From Armatimonadetes bacterium DC (GTDB lineage: Bacteria; Armatimonadota; Fimbriimonadia; Fimbriimonadales; GBS-DC): a stretch of 64,000 nt of DNA. The translations under genes and the position numbers were made by a program. This document shows, in pieces, positions 1-9,289 of this stretch. The stretch's first letter is position 1; every line of letters starts with the position of its first letter. The notes beneath the pieces were generated by a model, which was given only the letters and a program-made list of their open reading frames with translations, was not told the DNA's origin and did no database searches. The stretch lies in NCBI GenBank assembly GCA_001442985.1, contig LDYB01000023.1, positions 1 to 64,000 on the forward strand. Direction: 5' to 3'.

Positions 1-3000
1 AGATTGCCCCAGCTGTCATAAGTGTAGCGGTCGGTAATGACGCCGTTCGGTGCAACCAGCGCCCGCACATGTCCCAAACCGTCTATCACATAGTAGCGCG
101 TGTTCGCAGGGTTCTGCAGGTCAATCCGTGCAATCGGTCCCAGCAAGCCCCACACATACTCGGCAACAATCCGCCCCGAACCGTCCACCTCGGCAACAAT
201 CGTGTCGCCTTCATACACAGAGTAGGTGCGTGTGGCGCCTGTTTCGCGGATAATCTCCTGACCCACGCGCCGTCCCAGCGCGTCATACAGGGCGCGGTAG
301 CGTCCTGCTGCGGGGGAATACGCCTCTACCAGATTGCCCCACACATCGTAGGTGTATTCCCAGCTCAGGGAGCCGCCCGCCGATTGCCCAAAGTTGAACA
401 GCACAATCAGCATATCGGCGTCGTCGACTCGTCCATCCCCGCTGAGGTCTTCGGGGCAGGGGCAATCGGTGCGCCCAAGCGCGAACTGCACCGCCAGCAG
501 GTCAGCGTCATCGACCTGTCCATCGCGGTTCACATCACCATGCAGGTACTCGCCGCGGTCAGTCGTCCACCAGCGCCAGCGTTCACCGTTGGGTGTGTAC
601 GCGTAATACCAGTTGTTGTTCTGCCCAGTGCGGGGCACATAGATGAGCTGATTGTAGAGATAGCGCCAGTCCGTGGGGGTGTTGCCTCCCCACAGATTGC
701 CGCCCGCATCGTAGCGGAAATCGGTTCGCTGCCACTCGCCTGTCCCTCCGCGACGCTTCTCGTATGCCAGCTGCCCTAAAACATCATAGTCCCACTCCCA
801 TTCAGATGCAGGCTGCCCCGCCAGCTGATCCCGAGCACGCGCCAGCGTGCCATCAGGGTAGTAGCCGTAGTCAAAATATGCCAGAACACTCCCGTTCCAA
901 CGCCAGTCAACAGAACCCACGGCGTTCACCGATTGCTCGTCAGCAAATGTGAAGTCCGTGGTGAGCTCGGCGCTTGTGCCCAGCGGATAAACCTCCTGCT
1001 TCTTCAAACGCCCCGCACCATCATATTCATAGTAAGCAAGAAGTTGATTGTTATAGTAGATGTGTGTCAAACGCCCTGCGTCATCATACTCATACCGCAG
1101 CTGGCGCTGATACACCCCTTGAGGCGCGGAAAGGTTCAGCGTGCTGGTTTCCACCTCGCCGCTGGGGTAATAGGTATAGGTGTGGGTGTAGCTGATGCCT
1201 GCGCCATACAGCAGGTTACGCTCCTCACCGAGGCGCCCGGTATTGCGACGCCTCTCGTCGGGCAGTTCATATTCATACACCCACTGGTGCCAGGAAGTAT
1301 TACTCTGGGCGAGTTTGAGCCGCCCTGCCAGGTCATAGTCGAAGGTATAAGCAGGGTTGGTGTTGGGGTTACCGAGCTGGATATGCGTGAGCAGTCCAGC
1401 CTTATAGTCGAAGTAGACGGTTCTTCCGTCGGGTTTCGTCCAGCTCTTCAGCTCACCGCAGCAAGAGTAGGTGAACTGCTCAGCGCGGCTATCGCCGTCA
1501 TAACGCACGCTCAGAAGCTGATCGCGCAGACCATAGGTGTAGTTAACACCAACTCCATTCCCTCCTGCCACGCGAGTCAAGCGCCCCCGTAAATCATAGC
1601 TTAGTGAGGCAAACAGGTACCCGGCATTTAGATTTTCCACCATGTTCGGATACCAGACCTCGTCGGACACAGTCGAGGGCTGCGGTCCCAAGATCCGAAT
1701 CTGGTTTAGCAAACCTGCTTTACCAAGCTCCGATTGCAGGTTGTAGTCAAAGACCACCCAGCGCCGCCGCGCATCACGCACGGCTCGCAAGCCTGAACCA
1801 TGCCAGTAGAAGTCCACCTGAGTTCCATCGCTCCAGCGCACCGTGCGTGGCACACCCAGCATCGTCCAGTCAGTTTCTTGGTAGAGCAAGCGCCCTGCTT
1901 CTGGTCTCACCTCAACCCGTGTCGGACGCCCAAACAGGTCGTAGGCTGTCACATTGACTTCACGCTGTGTTGGGTCAACAATTTTCTCCAGTTTATTCTG
2001 GAAGGAGTGCTCTCGAGGATAGTACTCCAAAGTCCATGCAGGACGCTCAGGTTCTTTGAAACTCCGCAACAAGCCAGGACCTGTGTAAGCCATCTCCCAT
2101 CGGTGCCCTGCTCCGTCTACCAGAGCCGAGGGCAGCACAGGGTAGTTCGGATCCTCGTACTCTACAGTAGCTGCAACTCCCGTGGGATCCTGAACTGACT
2201 GCAGCAGGGTTTCGCCGTTCCGCTCAGTGTATCCGTAGCTCCAGGAGCGTGTGACCCCATCTTGCGGATATTGCACCGTGATTCCCGTAATCGCCAGAGG
2301 ATCCGAATCAAGCCCAAACTGATAGGTAGCCTCCTGCTTGAGAACCCCATCCAGCGAGAGGCGCCAGCGATCCACCTGCCCGTGTCGGTTGAAACGATAC
2401 TCGTGCGTCTCCCATGATGCGTCGCGCAACCCAGGACGCCGATAGGTCGCCTCCAGAAACTTCCCTGTTTCGCGATCTATGCGGTAGATGAGCTCCGTCT
2501 GAAGATTACCACGACTTGTTTCAATCTTGAACCGCGTCTCGTCAAGCCATTCGTAGCTATAAGTAGTCGGTGTCAGATTGCCTACACGACGCAAGCTCAA
2601 GCGTCCCTCAGAACCCCCAAATCGCCCCACAGAGGCGTGATTCAGGATGTTCTGTTCACGCCACGAGAAGCTCGACCAGCCGTATCTTGCCACTACCTCA
2701 GGACTCCCCTCAGTCTGCAAGTACGCTCCTCCTATCCGCACCTCTTGCAGACCGTCCCTCCAATCCTCCTCGTATTTGAGAGGCTCGCGGTAATAGCGAG
2801 GGTCCAATTGGTTCTGCAAGTTAGAACGAATCACACCATACTGATCTACTATCGTCACATTATGGCTTCCCTTCCCATAGGTGACCCCCAGGCTCCCTAT
2901 CGCCAAACTCGAACCCGATATTGGGTCTACCACCAGCCGATCCTCTCTGCGGTGTCCCGTGACCGTTATCGTGTTGCTCAGAGGGTCGCTCACCTGCACC

Positions 3001-4574
3001 AGTGGCGCATACGGCGTGGTCGACTCCTCTCGATCGCCTTCCACAACCGCGCCAAATGTGTATACCCATCCGCCTTTGGCGCGCATGTTCCCTGGCGCGC
3101 CCCCGCGCAAAGTGAACCTCTCCCCGTTTGAATCTACCGTTGACGACAGCTGAGAAAACACTCCCTGCGCAGGGCGATACACCCAGTTTCCATCCGCTGT
3201 ACGGCGCCCAAGAAAACGCAGAGCTGTTCCATCCACATCGTAAACCAGTACTTCACGCGTGCGTGCTAGGAAGTTGCCCGCTTCCCCCAAATGCTCATCA
3301 TACGGATCACCCAGCGTGTTGCCCCACGCCCACTGTACGGGACCGTCCCGCCAGAACTCACTCAACAGCTTCCCCTCGTTCGCAATCACAACCTGCACAT
3401 TCTCCAGACCATACCTTCCACTATTCATCAAAAAGGTGCCAGGCGCAGGCGAGGTGGTTCTCACCCAGCCCGTATAGGCTGTATCCACTGCAGGGAAGGG
3501 CACGCCCCAGCTGATTTGTCCCGTGGCAGGGCGCATCCCACAAAACTCGGGCGCACACCCCAGCGCGTCGGCTCCATCCACCAGCGAGGTGCTGGACACC
3601 AGATAAATATCCTGCCCTGAGGTGAAGATGTCAAAGAGGCGCTGAATTGAGGCCCTTGCACTCGGTTCTATGCGTGGATGCAGCTCCTTCGCATCCCTAT
3701 ACTGTGGGTGTGACATCCCGCACAGAGTGCCGTTACAACTATACGACTCTATGTCCGAAGACTGGTCTGTGTCTGCCATCAACATTAACTGATAAGGAAT
3801 ATCAACATAGTAATCACTGCCGTCGTGTCGTACTGGTAAAATCCATACCTGCGAAATAGCTAATTTTCCCTGACTGTCCTCTGCCCCGCGCGCAGATACC
3901 TGCACAGACACAGAGTTACCCAGCCCATCTGCGCCATCCAAAAAGCCAGGTCCACCCGACACCTGTGCCGATGCAGAGGCAGTGGCAGATGCCTGCCTGG
4001 TTGTGCAGCCACGCTGTGTGGCAGAGAGGGACGCGCTCGCCAAGACACGGAACACAGTCACTACTCGCACTTCGGATGGCGGCGAACCATTCCCACACCA
4101 CTTTAAGCGGAGCGTAGAACTACCGGTTGCTCTAACTGTGCCATCTGCATACCCTTCATTGTATGGATCACCAGCACGGCAGGAATGGTCCTCAGTAATT
4201 GCCACTACTGCTTCTCGAGCCCCTGTTGAATGATAAAGTGGGCAACACTGATTTGTTGTCCTAACTTGATCGTTAGCACAGTCGTTGGGATAACATATCC
4301 CAGGGTCCAGCGAGCCTGCCAGACATCCAGCAGTGAAAACTATCGGGGTATCAGTGCCACAACTGAAGGTGAAAATCGGTCGCCAGACCCGCTCTATGCT
4401 CAGGGTATCCAGATCCGAAGGAGGCTGAGGGTCAATACACCACTGGGCAAAACTCAGGAATGCAAAGAGACTCAGGACAGCAACCGCACTAACACGCCCC
4501 CCCCCCGCTAAAGCTGTGAGGGCGAAGCGCCAAACGGGTTTCCTCTCCGTTGCCTTGACTGCAACCACTCCCAT
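1..4574 (-). CDS. RHS/YD-repeat secreted protein, 3' end outside window
   Basis: I translated this strand by hand: the frame is open from the ATG at 4574 to the window edge (over 1520 codons), so the C-terminus is missing. GGAGG lies six bases before the ATG and TATAAT at 4600-4595. The N-terminus has a basic stretch and a hydrophobic segment ending ALSFAQ-like, read as a Sec signal peptide. After about 350 residues of cysteine-containing, non-repetitive sequence come YD/RHS repeats (YDLFGRP, YDLRGRL, YDDAGRL, YDVWGNL, YDALGRR, YDSWGNL). These repeats normally form a beta-cage around a variable C-terminal toxin or act as surface/wall proteins. The toxin-bearing end, if any, is not visible. 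Two dockerin-like loops are inserted between YD repeats (about 383-545). A run of ten G occurs near codon 24. No immunity gene is visible because the downstream side lies outside. Confidence 0.9.
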   Translation of the reverse strand, partial: MGVVAVKATERKPVWRFALTALAGGGRVSAVAVLSLFAFLSFAQWCIDPQPPSDLDTLSIERVWRPIFTFSCGTDTPIVFTAGCLAGSLDPGICYPNDCANDQVRTTNQCCPLYHSTGAREAVVAITEDHSCRAGDPYNEGYADGTVRATGSSTLRLKWCGNGSPPSEVRVVTVFRVLASASLSATQRGCTTRQASATASASAQVSGGPGFLDGADGLGNSVSVQVSARGAEDSQGKLAISQVWILPVRHDGSDYYVDIPYQLMLMADTDQSSDIESYSCNGTLCGMSHPQYRDAKELHPRIEPSARASIQRLFDIFTSGQDIYLVSSTSLVDGADALGCAPEFCGMRPATGQISWGVPFPAVDTAYTGWVRTTSPAPGTFLMNSGRYGLENVQVVIANEGKLLSEFWRDGPVQWAWGNTLGDPYDEHLGEAGNFLARTREVLVYDVDGTALRFLGRRTADGNWVYRPAQGVFSQLSSTVDSNGERFTLRGGAPGNMRAKGGWVYTFGAVVEGDREESTTPYAPLVQVSDPLSNTITVTGHRREDRLVVDPISGSSLAIGSLGVTYGKGSHNVTIVDQYGVIRSNLQNQLDPRYYREPLKYEEDWRDGLQEVRIGGAYLQTEGSPEVVARYGWSSFSWREQNILNHASVGRFGGSEGRLSLRRVGNLTPTTYSYEWLDETRFKIETSRGNLQTELIYRIDRETGKFLEATYRRPGLRDASWETHEYRFNRHGQVDRWRLSLDGVLKQEATYQFGLDSDPLAITGITVQYPQDGVTRSWSYGYTERNGETLLQSVQDPTGVAATVEYEDPNYPVLPSALVDGAGHRWEMAYTGPGLLRSFKEPERPAWTLEYYPREHSFQNKLEKIVDPTQREVNVTAYDLFGRPTRVEVRPEAGRLLYQETDWTMLGVPRTVRWSDGTQVDFYWHGSGLRAVRDARRRWVVFDYNLQSELGKAGLLNQIRILGPQPSTVSDEVWYPNMVENLNAGYLFASLSYDLRGRLTRVAGGNGVGVNYTYGLRDQLLSVRYDGDSRAEQFTYSCCGELKSWTKPDGRTVYFDYKAGLLTHIQLGNPNTNPAYTFDYDLAGRLKLAQSNTSWHQWVYEYELPDERRRNTGRLGEERNLLYGAGISYTHTYTYYPSGEVETSTLNLSAPQGVYQRQLRYEYDDAGRLTHIYYNNQLLAYYEYDGAGRLKKQEVYPLGTSAELTTDFTFADEQSVNAVGSVDWRWNGSVLAYFDYGYYPDGTLARARDQLAGQPASEWEWDYDVLGQLAYEKRRGGTGEWQRTDFRYDAGGNLWGGNTPTDWRYLYNQLIYVPRTGQNNNWYYAYTPNGERWRWWTTDRGEYLHGDVNRDGQVDDADLLAVQFALGRTDCPCPEDLSGDGRVDDADMLIVLFNFGQSAGGSLSWEYTYDVWGNLVEAYSPAAGRYRALYDALGRRVGQEIIRETGATRTYSVYEGDTIVAEVDGSGRIVAEYVWGLLGPIARIDLQNPANTRYYVIDGLGHVRALVAPNGVITDRYTYDSWGN
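383..545 (-). other. Dockerin-like EF-hand pair inserted in RHS core
   Basis: The translated segment holds two calcium-loop motifs, [19 protein letters not shown] and DLSGDGRVDDADMLIVLFNFG, joined by a short Cys-Pro-Cys linker. YD repeats occur on both sides. The same motif forms the very C-terminus of four other proteins in the window, so an internal position is unusual. Confidence 0.85.
4497..4506 (-). repeat. G10 homopolymer inside the RHS gene
   Basis: Ten consecutive G on the coding strand (ten C as printed) fall at codons 23-26 of the RHS gene, just before the hydrophobic core of the signal peptide. As written the frame is open. Gain or loss of one G would terminate or misframe the protein early. 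The longest other G/C runs I noticed in the window are seven bases. Confidence 0.9.
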
Positions 4575-4594
4575 CGCGAACCTCCAATGTCCTG

Positions 4595-4600
4595 ATTATA
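4595..4600 (-). promoter_or_regulatory. -10 box of the RHS gene
   Basis: TATAAT on the minus strand, 20 bases before the RHS start codon. No convincing -35 is visible. Confidence 0.55.
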
Positions 4601-4938
4601 CATTATCCATCGCAGCAACCGTCCTCCCACACGCCCCCATGAGCAAAACTTCGTTTTGAGTTCAAATCAGGTTCAGACTGTTGACGACACGACAAACCCT
4701 GCCGCAGGAGCCACCCTTTTTTGACGCCCCTGCCTAAATGACACAACACCCAACCTCGCAGCAGCGCCGCTTCAGCCCCACAGCACACTCATCACAAAGC
4801 GCCACCCGCGCAAAAAGTCATCCCGTGCAGGCACCAGCAGCCTTCCGACTCAGCCCTGTCTGTACCCAAGACCGCTCAGTCTCACCTCCGTTTAGTAATC
4901 GATTTCGCAGGTTTCCGCTGATTTCCTGCTTCCATTGT

Positions 4939-4991
4939 GAAAAGCGCTTCCAGTTTGCAAACGGGTATCCTTTTCTACAGGAGGTTTGCAA
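4939..4991 (+). promoter_or_regulatory. Promoter with two palindromes before acyl-CoA synthetase
   Basis: The 419-base gap between the divergent RHS and synthetase genes has no credible gene. Its right end holds the palindromes AAGCGCTT (4942-4949) and GTTTGCAAAC (4953-4962), a -10 TATCCT (4966-4971) and a Shine-Dalgarno AGGAGG (4979-4984). TTTGCAA recurs at 4985-4991. The palindromes sit where a regulator could block or recruit polymerase; the regulator is unknown. I see nothing recognisable in 4611-4935. Confidence 0.45.
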
Positions 4992-4993
4992 CG

Positions 4994-6940
4994 ATGCAGG
5001 AGTTCCAGCTGCCGATTGCGTGGCGACCCGATGAGGGGGTCATTGCGCAAGCCAACATCACGGCGCAGATGCGACGCTACCAGATTCCCTCTTATGAGGC
5101 GTTCCTGCAACGCTCCATCGAAGACCCCGACTGGTTCTGGCAGGCGTTTTTTGACGACATCGGTTTTTACTGGCACACGCCCTACGAGCGCACAGTAGAC
5201 CTGAGCGAGGGCAAGCCGTTCGCGAAGTGGTTCGTCGGCGGGAAGCTGAACTGGACTTATAACGCGCTGGAGCGCCATGTGCAGGCGGGGCGCGGCGAGG
5301 CGATTGCCCTGCGCTGGGAGGGCGAGGAAGGCACAATCCGCACCTACACCTACGCCCAGCTGCTTGCGGAGGTGAACGCGCTCGCGCGCGGGCTACAGGC
5401 GCTGGGTGTTCAGCCGGGCGACCGCGTGGGGCTGTTTCTGCCCTTCATCCCCGAAACGGCGATTGCGCTGCTGGCGGTCTCGCGAATCGGCGCGATTGCG
5501 CTCCCGCTGTTTTCAGGGTTTGGTCCTGAACCGATTATCTCGCGCATGCAGGACGCTGAGGCGGAGTGGCTCTTTATCGCCGATGGGTTCCCTCGCCGCG
5601 GCAAGACCGTGCCGATGAAGGAGACGGCTCTGACGGCGCTGGAGTCGCTGCCGCAGGTGAAGCGCGTGATTGTGGTGGAGCGCGCCCAGCGTGATATGCG
5701 CATAGACCCCGCCCGCGAAGTCCGCTACACCGACCTCCTTCAGGCTGGGGATTTTGAGGCGCCCGCGTTTGACAGCGAGACGCCCTGCATGATGATTTAC
5801 ACTTCGGGCACGACGGGCAAGCCGAAAGCCGCGCTCCATGTGCACGCGGGCTTTCCCATCAAGGCGGCGCAGGATATGTATCACCTGTTTGACCTCAAGC
5901 CGTCGGACACGATAAGCTGGCTCACCGACATCGGCTGGATGATGGGACCGTGGCTGATTATGGGTGGGCTGATTCTGGGCGCGACGGTGTTTATGTACGA
6001 TGGCTCGCCCGACTACCCCGCCCCCGACCGCGTGTGGGACATGGTGGAGCGGCACGGCATCACGGTGCTGGGCATCACGCCGACGCTGATACGGGCGTTG
6101 ATGCGCGAATCGGCGGAATACGCCGACCGCCACGCGATGCCCACCCTGCGCCTGCTCGGCTCCACCGGCGAGCCGTGGAACCCCGAACCGTGGCTCTGGA
6201 CGCTGGAGCATGTGGGCAAAAACCGCGCACCCATCATCAACTACTCTGGCGGCACGGAGATTTCGGGCGGCATTCTGGGCTGCACGGTGCTACGCCCGCT
6301 CAAGCCGTGCAGTTTCAACACCGTCGTGCCGGGGATTGATGCGGATGTGCTGAACGAGCAGGGCGAACCCGTGCGCGGCGAGATTGGCTTGCTGGTCGTG
6401 CGGAATGTAAACCCTGGCATGACGCGGGGCTTCTGGCGCGACCGCGAGCGCTATCTGGAGACCTACTGGAGCCGCTTTGAGGACATCTGGTATCACGGCG
6501 ACCTGAGCCTGATTGATGAGGAAGGCTTCTGGTACATTCTGGGGCGCGCGGACGACACGCTCAAAATCGCGGGCAAGCGCGTCGGTCCTGCCGAGATTGA
6601 AAGCGTGCTGGTGGAGCATCCTGCGGTGGTGGAGGCGGGCGTGATTGGCGTGCCCGACGAGCTGAAGGGTCAGGCGGCGGTGGCGTTCGTGGTGCTACGC
6701 CCCGGCACGGAGTTCAGCGAATCGCTGGCGGAGGCGTTGCGCAACCTTGTGGCGGAGCGGATGGGCAAGCCGCTGATGCCGAAAGCGGTCTATGCGGTGC
6801 CTGAATTGCCCAAAACGCGCAACGCGAAGATTATGCGCCGCGTGATCCGCGCGGCATATCTGGGCGAGCCGACGGGCGACCTCAGCGCGCTGGAGAACCC
6901 TCACAGCGTGGAGGCAATTCGCGCCCTTGCTACTCATTGA
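4994..6940 (+). CDS. Acetyl-CoA synthetase-like acyl-CoA synthetase (AMP-forming)
   Basis: 648 aa, close to the length of Acs (about 650). The ATG at 4994 is chosen because AGGAGG lies nine bases upstream; an in-frame upstream start has no such site. Visible in order: an ACS-type N-terminal domain, the P-loop TSGTTGKPK, GEPWNPEPW, the core motif YSGGTEISGG, the hinge region YHGDLSLIDEEGFWYILGRADD, and the C-terminal PKTRNAKIMRR with the catalytic lysine. It converts a carboxylate, ATP and CoA to acyl-CoA, AMP and PPi in the cytoplasm. In Acs the core motif is WWQTETG; here the acetate-pocket tryptophan (W414 in the Salmonella enzyme) aligns with glycine, so the substrate is probably larger than acetate. 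The 3' end overlaps convergent nadK by 11 bases. Confidence 0.9.
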   Translation: MQEFQLPIAWRPDEGVIAQANITAQMRRYQIPSYEAFLQRSIEDPDWFWQAFFDDIGFYWHTPYERTVDLSEGKPFAKWFVGGKLNWTYNALERHVQAGRGEAIALRWEGEEGTIRTYTYAQLLAEVNALARGLQALGVQPGDRVGLFLPFIPETAIALLAVSRIGAIALPLFSGFGPEPIISRMQDAEAEWLFIADGFPRRGKTVPMKETALTALESLPQVKRVIVVERAQRDMRIDPAREVRYTDLLQAGDFEAPAFDSETPCMMIYTSGTTGKPKAALHVHAGFPIKAAQDMYHLFDLKPSDTISWLTDIGWMMGPWLIMGGLILGATVFMYDGSPDYPAPDRVWDMVERHGITVLGITPTLIRALMRESAEYADRHAMPTLRLLGSTGEPWNPEPWLWTLEHVGKNRAPIINYSGGTEISGGILGCTVLRPLKPCSFNTVVPGIDADVLNEQGEPVRGEIGLLVVRNVNPGMTRGFWRDRERYLETYWSRFEDIWYHGDLSLIDEEGFWYILGRADDTLKIAGKRVGPAEIESVLVEHPAVVEAGVIGVPDELKGQAAVAFVVLRPGTEFSESLAEALRNLVAERMGKPLMPKAVYAVPELPKTRNAKIMRRVIRAAYLGEPTGDLSALENPHSVEAIRALATH

Positions 6941-7778
6941 CGCGCGCCCCCCACAGCAGGCGGTCGCGCAGTTTCTCAAAAAACTCGCCCTCGTGGAACG
7001 AGAGCAGCTTCGTGCGGAAGGGCGCTTCGGTGATAAACACCGTCTGCCCCAGCGCGACGGGCTGGTGGCGTCGCCCATCGGCAGACATGAGCGCCTCGCC
7101 CTGCCCGTCGGTCGCCTCACACTCCACCGTAATCGCGATTCGCGTGCTGGGCGGCAGCACCAGCGGGCGGGCGCCCAGCGTGTGGGGCGAAATCGGTGCG
7201 AGAATCAGCGCCTCCGTTTGCGGATGCACCACCGGGGCGCCCACCGAGAGCGCATACGCCGTGGACCCCGTGGGCGTGGACACCAGCGAGCCATCGGCGG
7301 GGTAGGTGGTCAGGAGCAGGTCGTTCAGGCGAATCGTGAAGTTCAGCATGGGGGCTAAGGAGTGGCGCACGAGCGCAATTTCATTCAGCGCGTACACGGT
7401 CTGCCCCGTGTCGCCGATTCGCGCCTGCACCATGAGGCGCTCCTGCACCACGAATTCGCCCGCACGCCAGCGCTCGATCGCGTCGCGCAGCTCGTGGGGT
7501 TCCACCTGCGCGATAAAGCCGAACCGCCCCAGATGCACCCCCAGCAGCGGCACGCCTGCGGGGGCGCTCAGCAGCGCGCCTGTTAGCAGCGTGCCGTCGC
7601 CTCCCAGCGTAATCACCAGCTGAATTTCAGGGTGAGGCAGTGCCTGCCAGCTGGTTGCTGTGAGCTGGTCGGCAACCTCTACATGGAACGACTCGCCCTG
7701 AAGCCATTGCGCCGTCTCTTTTGCAAGGCGCACTGCTTCAGGGCGTTTGGCGTTGTAAAGAATCAGAACTTGCGCCAT
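6930..7778 (-). CDS. nadK: NAD kinase
   Basis: 282 aa, the usual family length. It carries GGDGT (ITLGGDGTLL), the NE motif (ALNEIALVRHS) and the glycine-rich SLVSTPTGSTAYALS substrate loop, followed by the C-terminal beta region. It phosphorylates NAD to NADP using ATP in the cytoplasm. Its ATG shares one base with the TGA stop of the upstream TPR gene (TGATG), so the two are probably co-transcribed and translationally coupled. No independent promoter is seen. Certain at family level. Confidence 0.95.
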   Translation of the reverse strand: MAQVLILYNAKRPEAVRLAKETAQWLQGESFHVEVADQLTATSWQALPHPEIQLVITLGGDGTLLTGALLSAPAGVPLLGVHLGRFGFIAQVEPHELRDAIERWRAGEFVVQERLMVQARIGDTGQTVYALNEIALVRHSLAPMLNFTIRLNDLLLTTYPADGSLVSTPTGSTAYALSVGAPVVHPQTEALILAPISPHTLGARPLVLPPSTRIAITVECEATDGQGEALMSADGRRHQPVALGQTVFITEAPFRTKLLSFHEGEFFEKLRDRLLWGARVNE

Positions 7779-9205
7779 CAGCGACGGGAGATGCGCTCCA
7801 GGTTCTGGCGTGCGTCCGCGAAGTTGGGGTCCTGGCGCAGCGCCTGCTCGTACATCGTGCGGGCTTTCTGGCGCTGTCCGGCGCGTTCATACGCGGCGCC
7901 GAGGTTATTCAGGTAGACAGGCGACTTCGGGTTGAGTGCCACGGCGCGCTCCAGCGCCCGAATGGCTTCGTTCACGCGATTCGTGCGCATCAGCACCAGA
8001 CCGAGATTGTTCCATGCGACATCCGATTGCGGGTTTTGCTGAAGCACCGCGCGGTACTGGGCTTCGGCGCCCTGCAGGTCGCCCTTTTCCAGCAGCAGGT
8101 CGCCGACTGCAAGCCGCGCTTCGGTGCGTTTCGGGTCGCTGGCTAATACTTGCTGGTAGAGTTTAAGCGCTTCCTCTTTTTCGCCTTTAAGCCGTTTGGC
8201 GCTGGCGAGGTTGAGCCGCGCCTCAATCAGTTTCGGGTTTCGCTCCAGCGCGGTTTGCAGGGTGGCAATTGCGTCGTCCAGTTTGCGCTGGCGCAGGTAG
8301 ACAAAGCCGAGTTGCGAGAGCGCCTCGGCGTCGTTAGGACGAAGGTTCAGCGCGTTCTGGAAACTGGTCGCCGCCGCTGCCAGATCGCCTTTTTGCAGGT
8401 ACAGCACGCCGAGGTTGTAGTGCAGGTCGGGATTGTCGGGGTTGCTGGCGATGCCTTTCTGGAGCGCCTCTATCGCTTTCGCGGGGTTTTTGAGGCGCGT
8501 GTGGGCTTCTGCCAGCTTTAGCCAGCCCGCGTCCTCGTTGGGCATCTTGGGCATAACGGCTTCCAGTGTGCTGACAACCTCGCGCCAGTTGCCCAGTTCG
8601 GCGTTCACAAGGGCGTAGTTATAGCGGAAGGTGATATTGTTCGGTTCCAGTTCCACAGCGCGTTTGTAGGCGGGCAGGGCGCGGCTGGGCAGTTTCATCA
8701 TCTGATAGGCATAGCCCAGATTATTGTGGGCGTTCGCGTCGCGCGGGTTGAGCTGAATCGCCTTCTGGAAGTGATTGACCGCCTGCTGATACTGCTTCAG
8801 CTTGGTGTAGAGGTTGCCGAGGTTGTAGTGGGCGTCGGCGTAGTCGGGCTTCATCGCAATAACCTGCTTGTAGGCGTCTATTGCTTTCTCAATCTGCCCT
8901 GTGTGCAGATAGGCGTTGCCAAGGTTGTTCCACGCTTCAGGGTTCTTGGGCGCGGCTTTCACCGCCTTCTCCAGCACGGGTACCGCCTCTTCATATTTGC
9001 CTGTCTTGAGATACAGATAGCCAAGCCAGTTCAGCACCGTTTTGTTTTCGGGATCGCGCTGGAGGAGCGTTTCAAACATCTCGATGGCTTCCTGCGTTTT
9101 ACCCTGCTGGGCGAGTCGCACCGCCTCGCCAACGGTGGGTTGATTCTGCGCCATCGCCAGACTCCAGCCCAGTAAAAGCCCTATCAGCATCCGTCCAAGC
9201 ATCAT
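7778..9205 (-). CDS. Secreted TPR-repeat protein
   Basis: 475 aa from the ATG at 9205, which has GGAGGG six bases upstream and a -10 TATACT at 9241-9236. A longer in-frame opening upstream reads as non-coding. The N-terminus MMLGRMLIGLLLGWSLAMAQ is a signal peptide. The rest is about 13 tandem 34-residue TPRs (A-x-NNLGxAYxxxGxxxKAxxxYxxAxxxxPxxxxA pattern) ending near the C-terminus. Such proteins act as periplasmic or outer-membrane-associated scaffolds. The partner is not evident; the only operon neighbour is nadK, which is functionally unrelated. Confidence 0.9.
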   Translation of the reverse strand: MMLGRMLIGLLLGWSLAMAQNQPTVGEAVRLAQQGKTQEAIEMFETLLQRDPENKTVLNWLGYLYLKTGKYEEAVPVLEKAVKAAPKNPEAWNNLGNAYLHTGQIEKAIDAYKQVIAMKPDYADAHYNLGNLYTKLKQYQQAVNHFQKAIQLNPRDANAHNNLGYAYQMMKLPSRALPAYKRAVELEPNNITFRYNYALVNAELGNWREVVSTLEAVMPKMPNEDAGWLKLAEAHTRLKNPAKAIEALQKGIASNPDNPDLHYNLGVLYLQKGDLAAAATSFQNALNLRPNDAEALSQLGFVYLRQRKLDDAIATLQTALERNPKLIEARLNLASAKRLKGEKEEALKLYQQVLASDPKRTEARLAVGDLLLEKGDLQGAEAQYRAVLQQNPQSDVAWNNLGLVLMRTNRVNEAIRALERAVALNPKSPVYLNNLGAAYERAGQRQKARTMYEQALRQDPNFADARQNLERISRR

Positions 9206-9289
9206 GATTTCCCTCCACGGCTTTAAGACGACTCCAGTATACTCGAAGTGCCTTGCTTCTCGGATGTGTGGTGGGGTATCCTTTCCTTT

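Noticed and set aside
4611-4935. Small plus-strand frame (about 4738-5034) as a gene
   Set aside because: It runs into the synthetase coding region in another frame, lacks a ribosome site and has no recognisable sequence.
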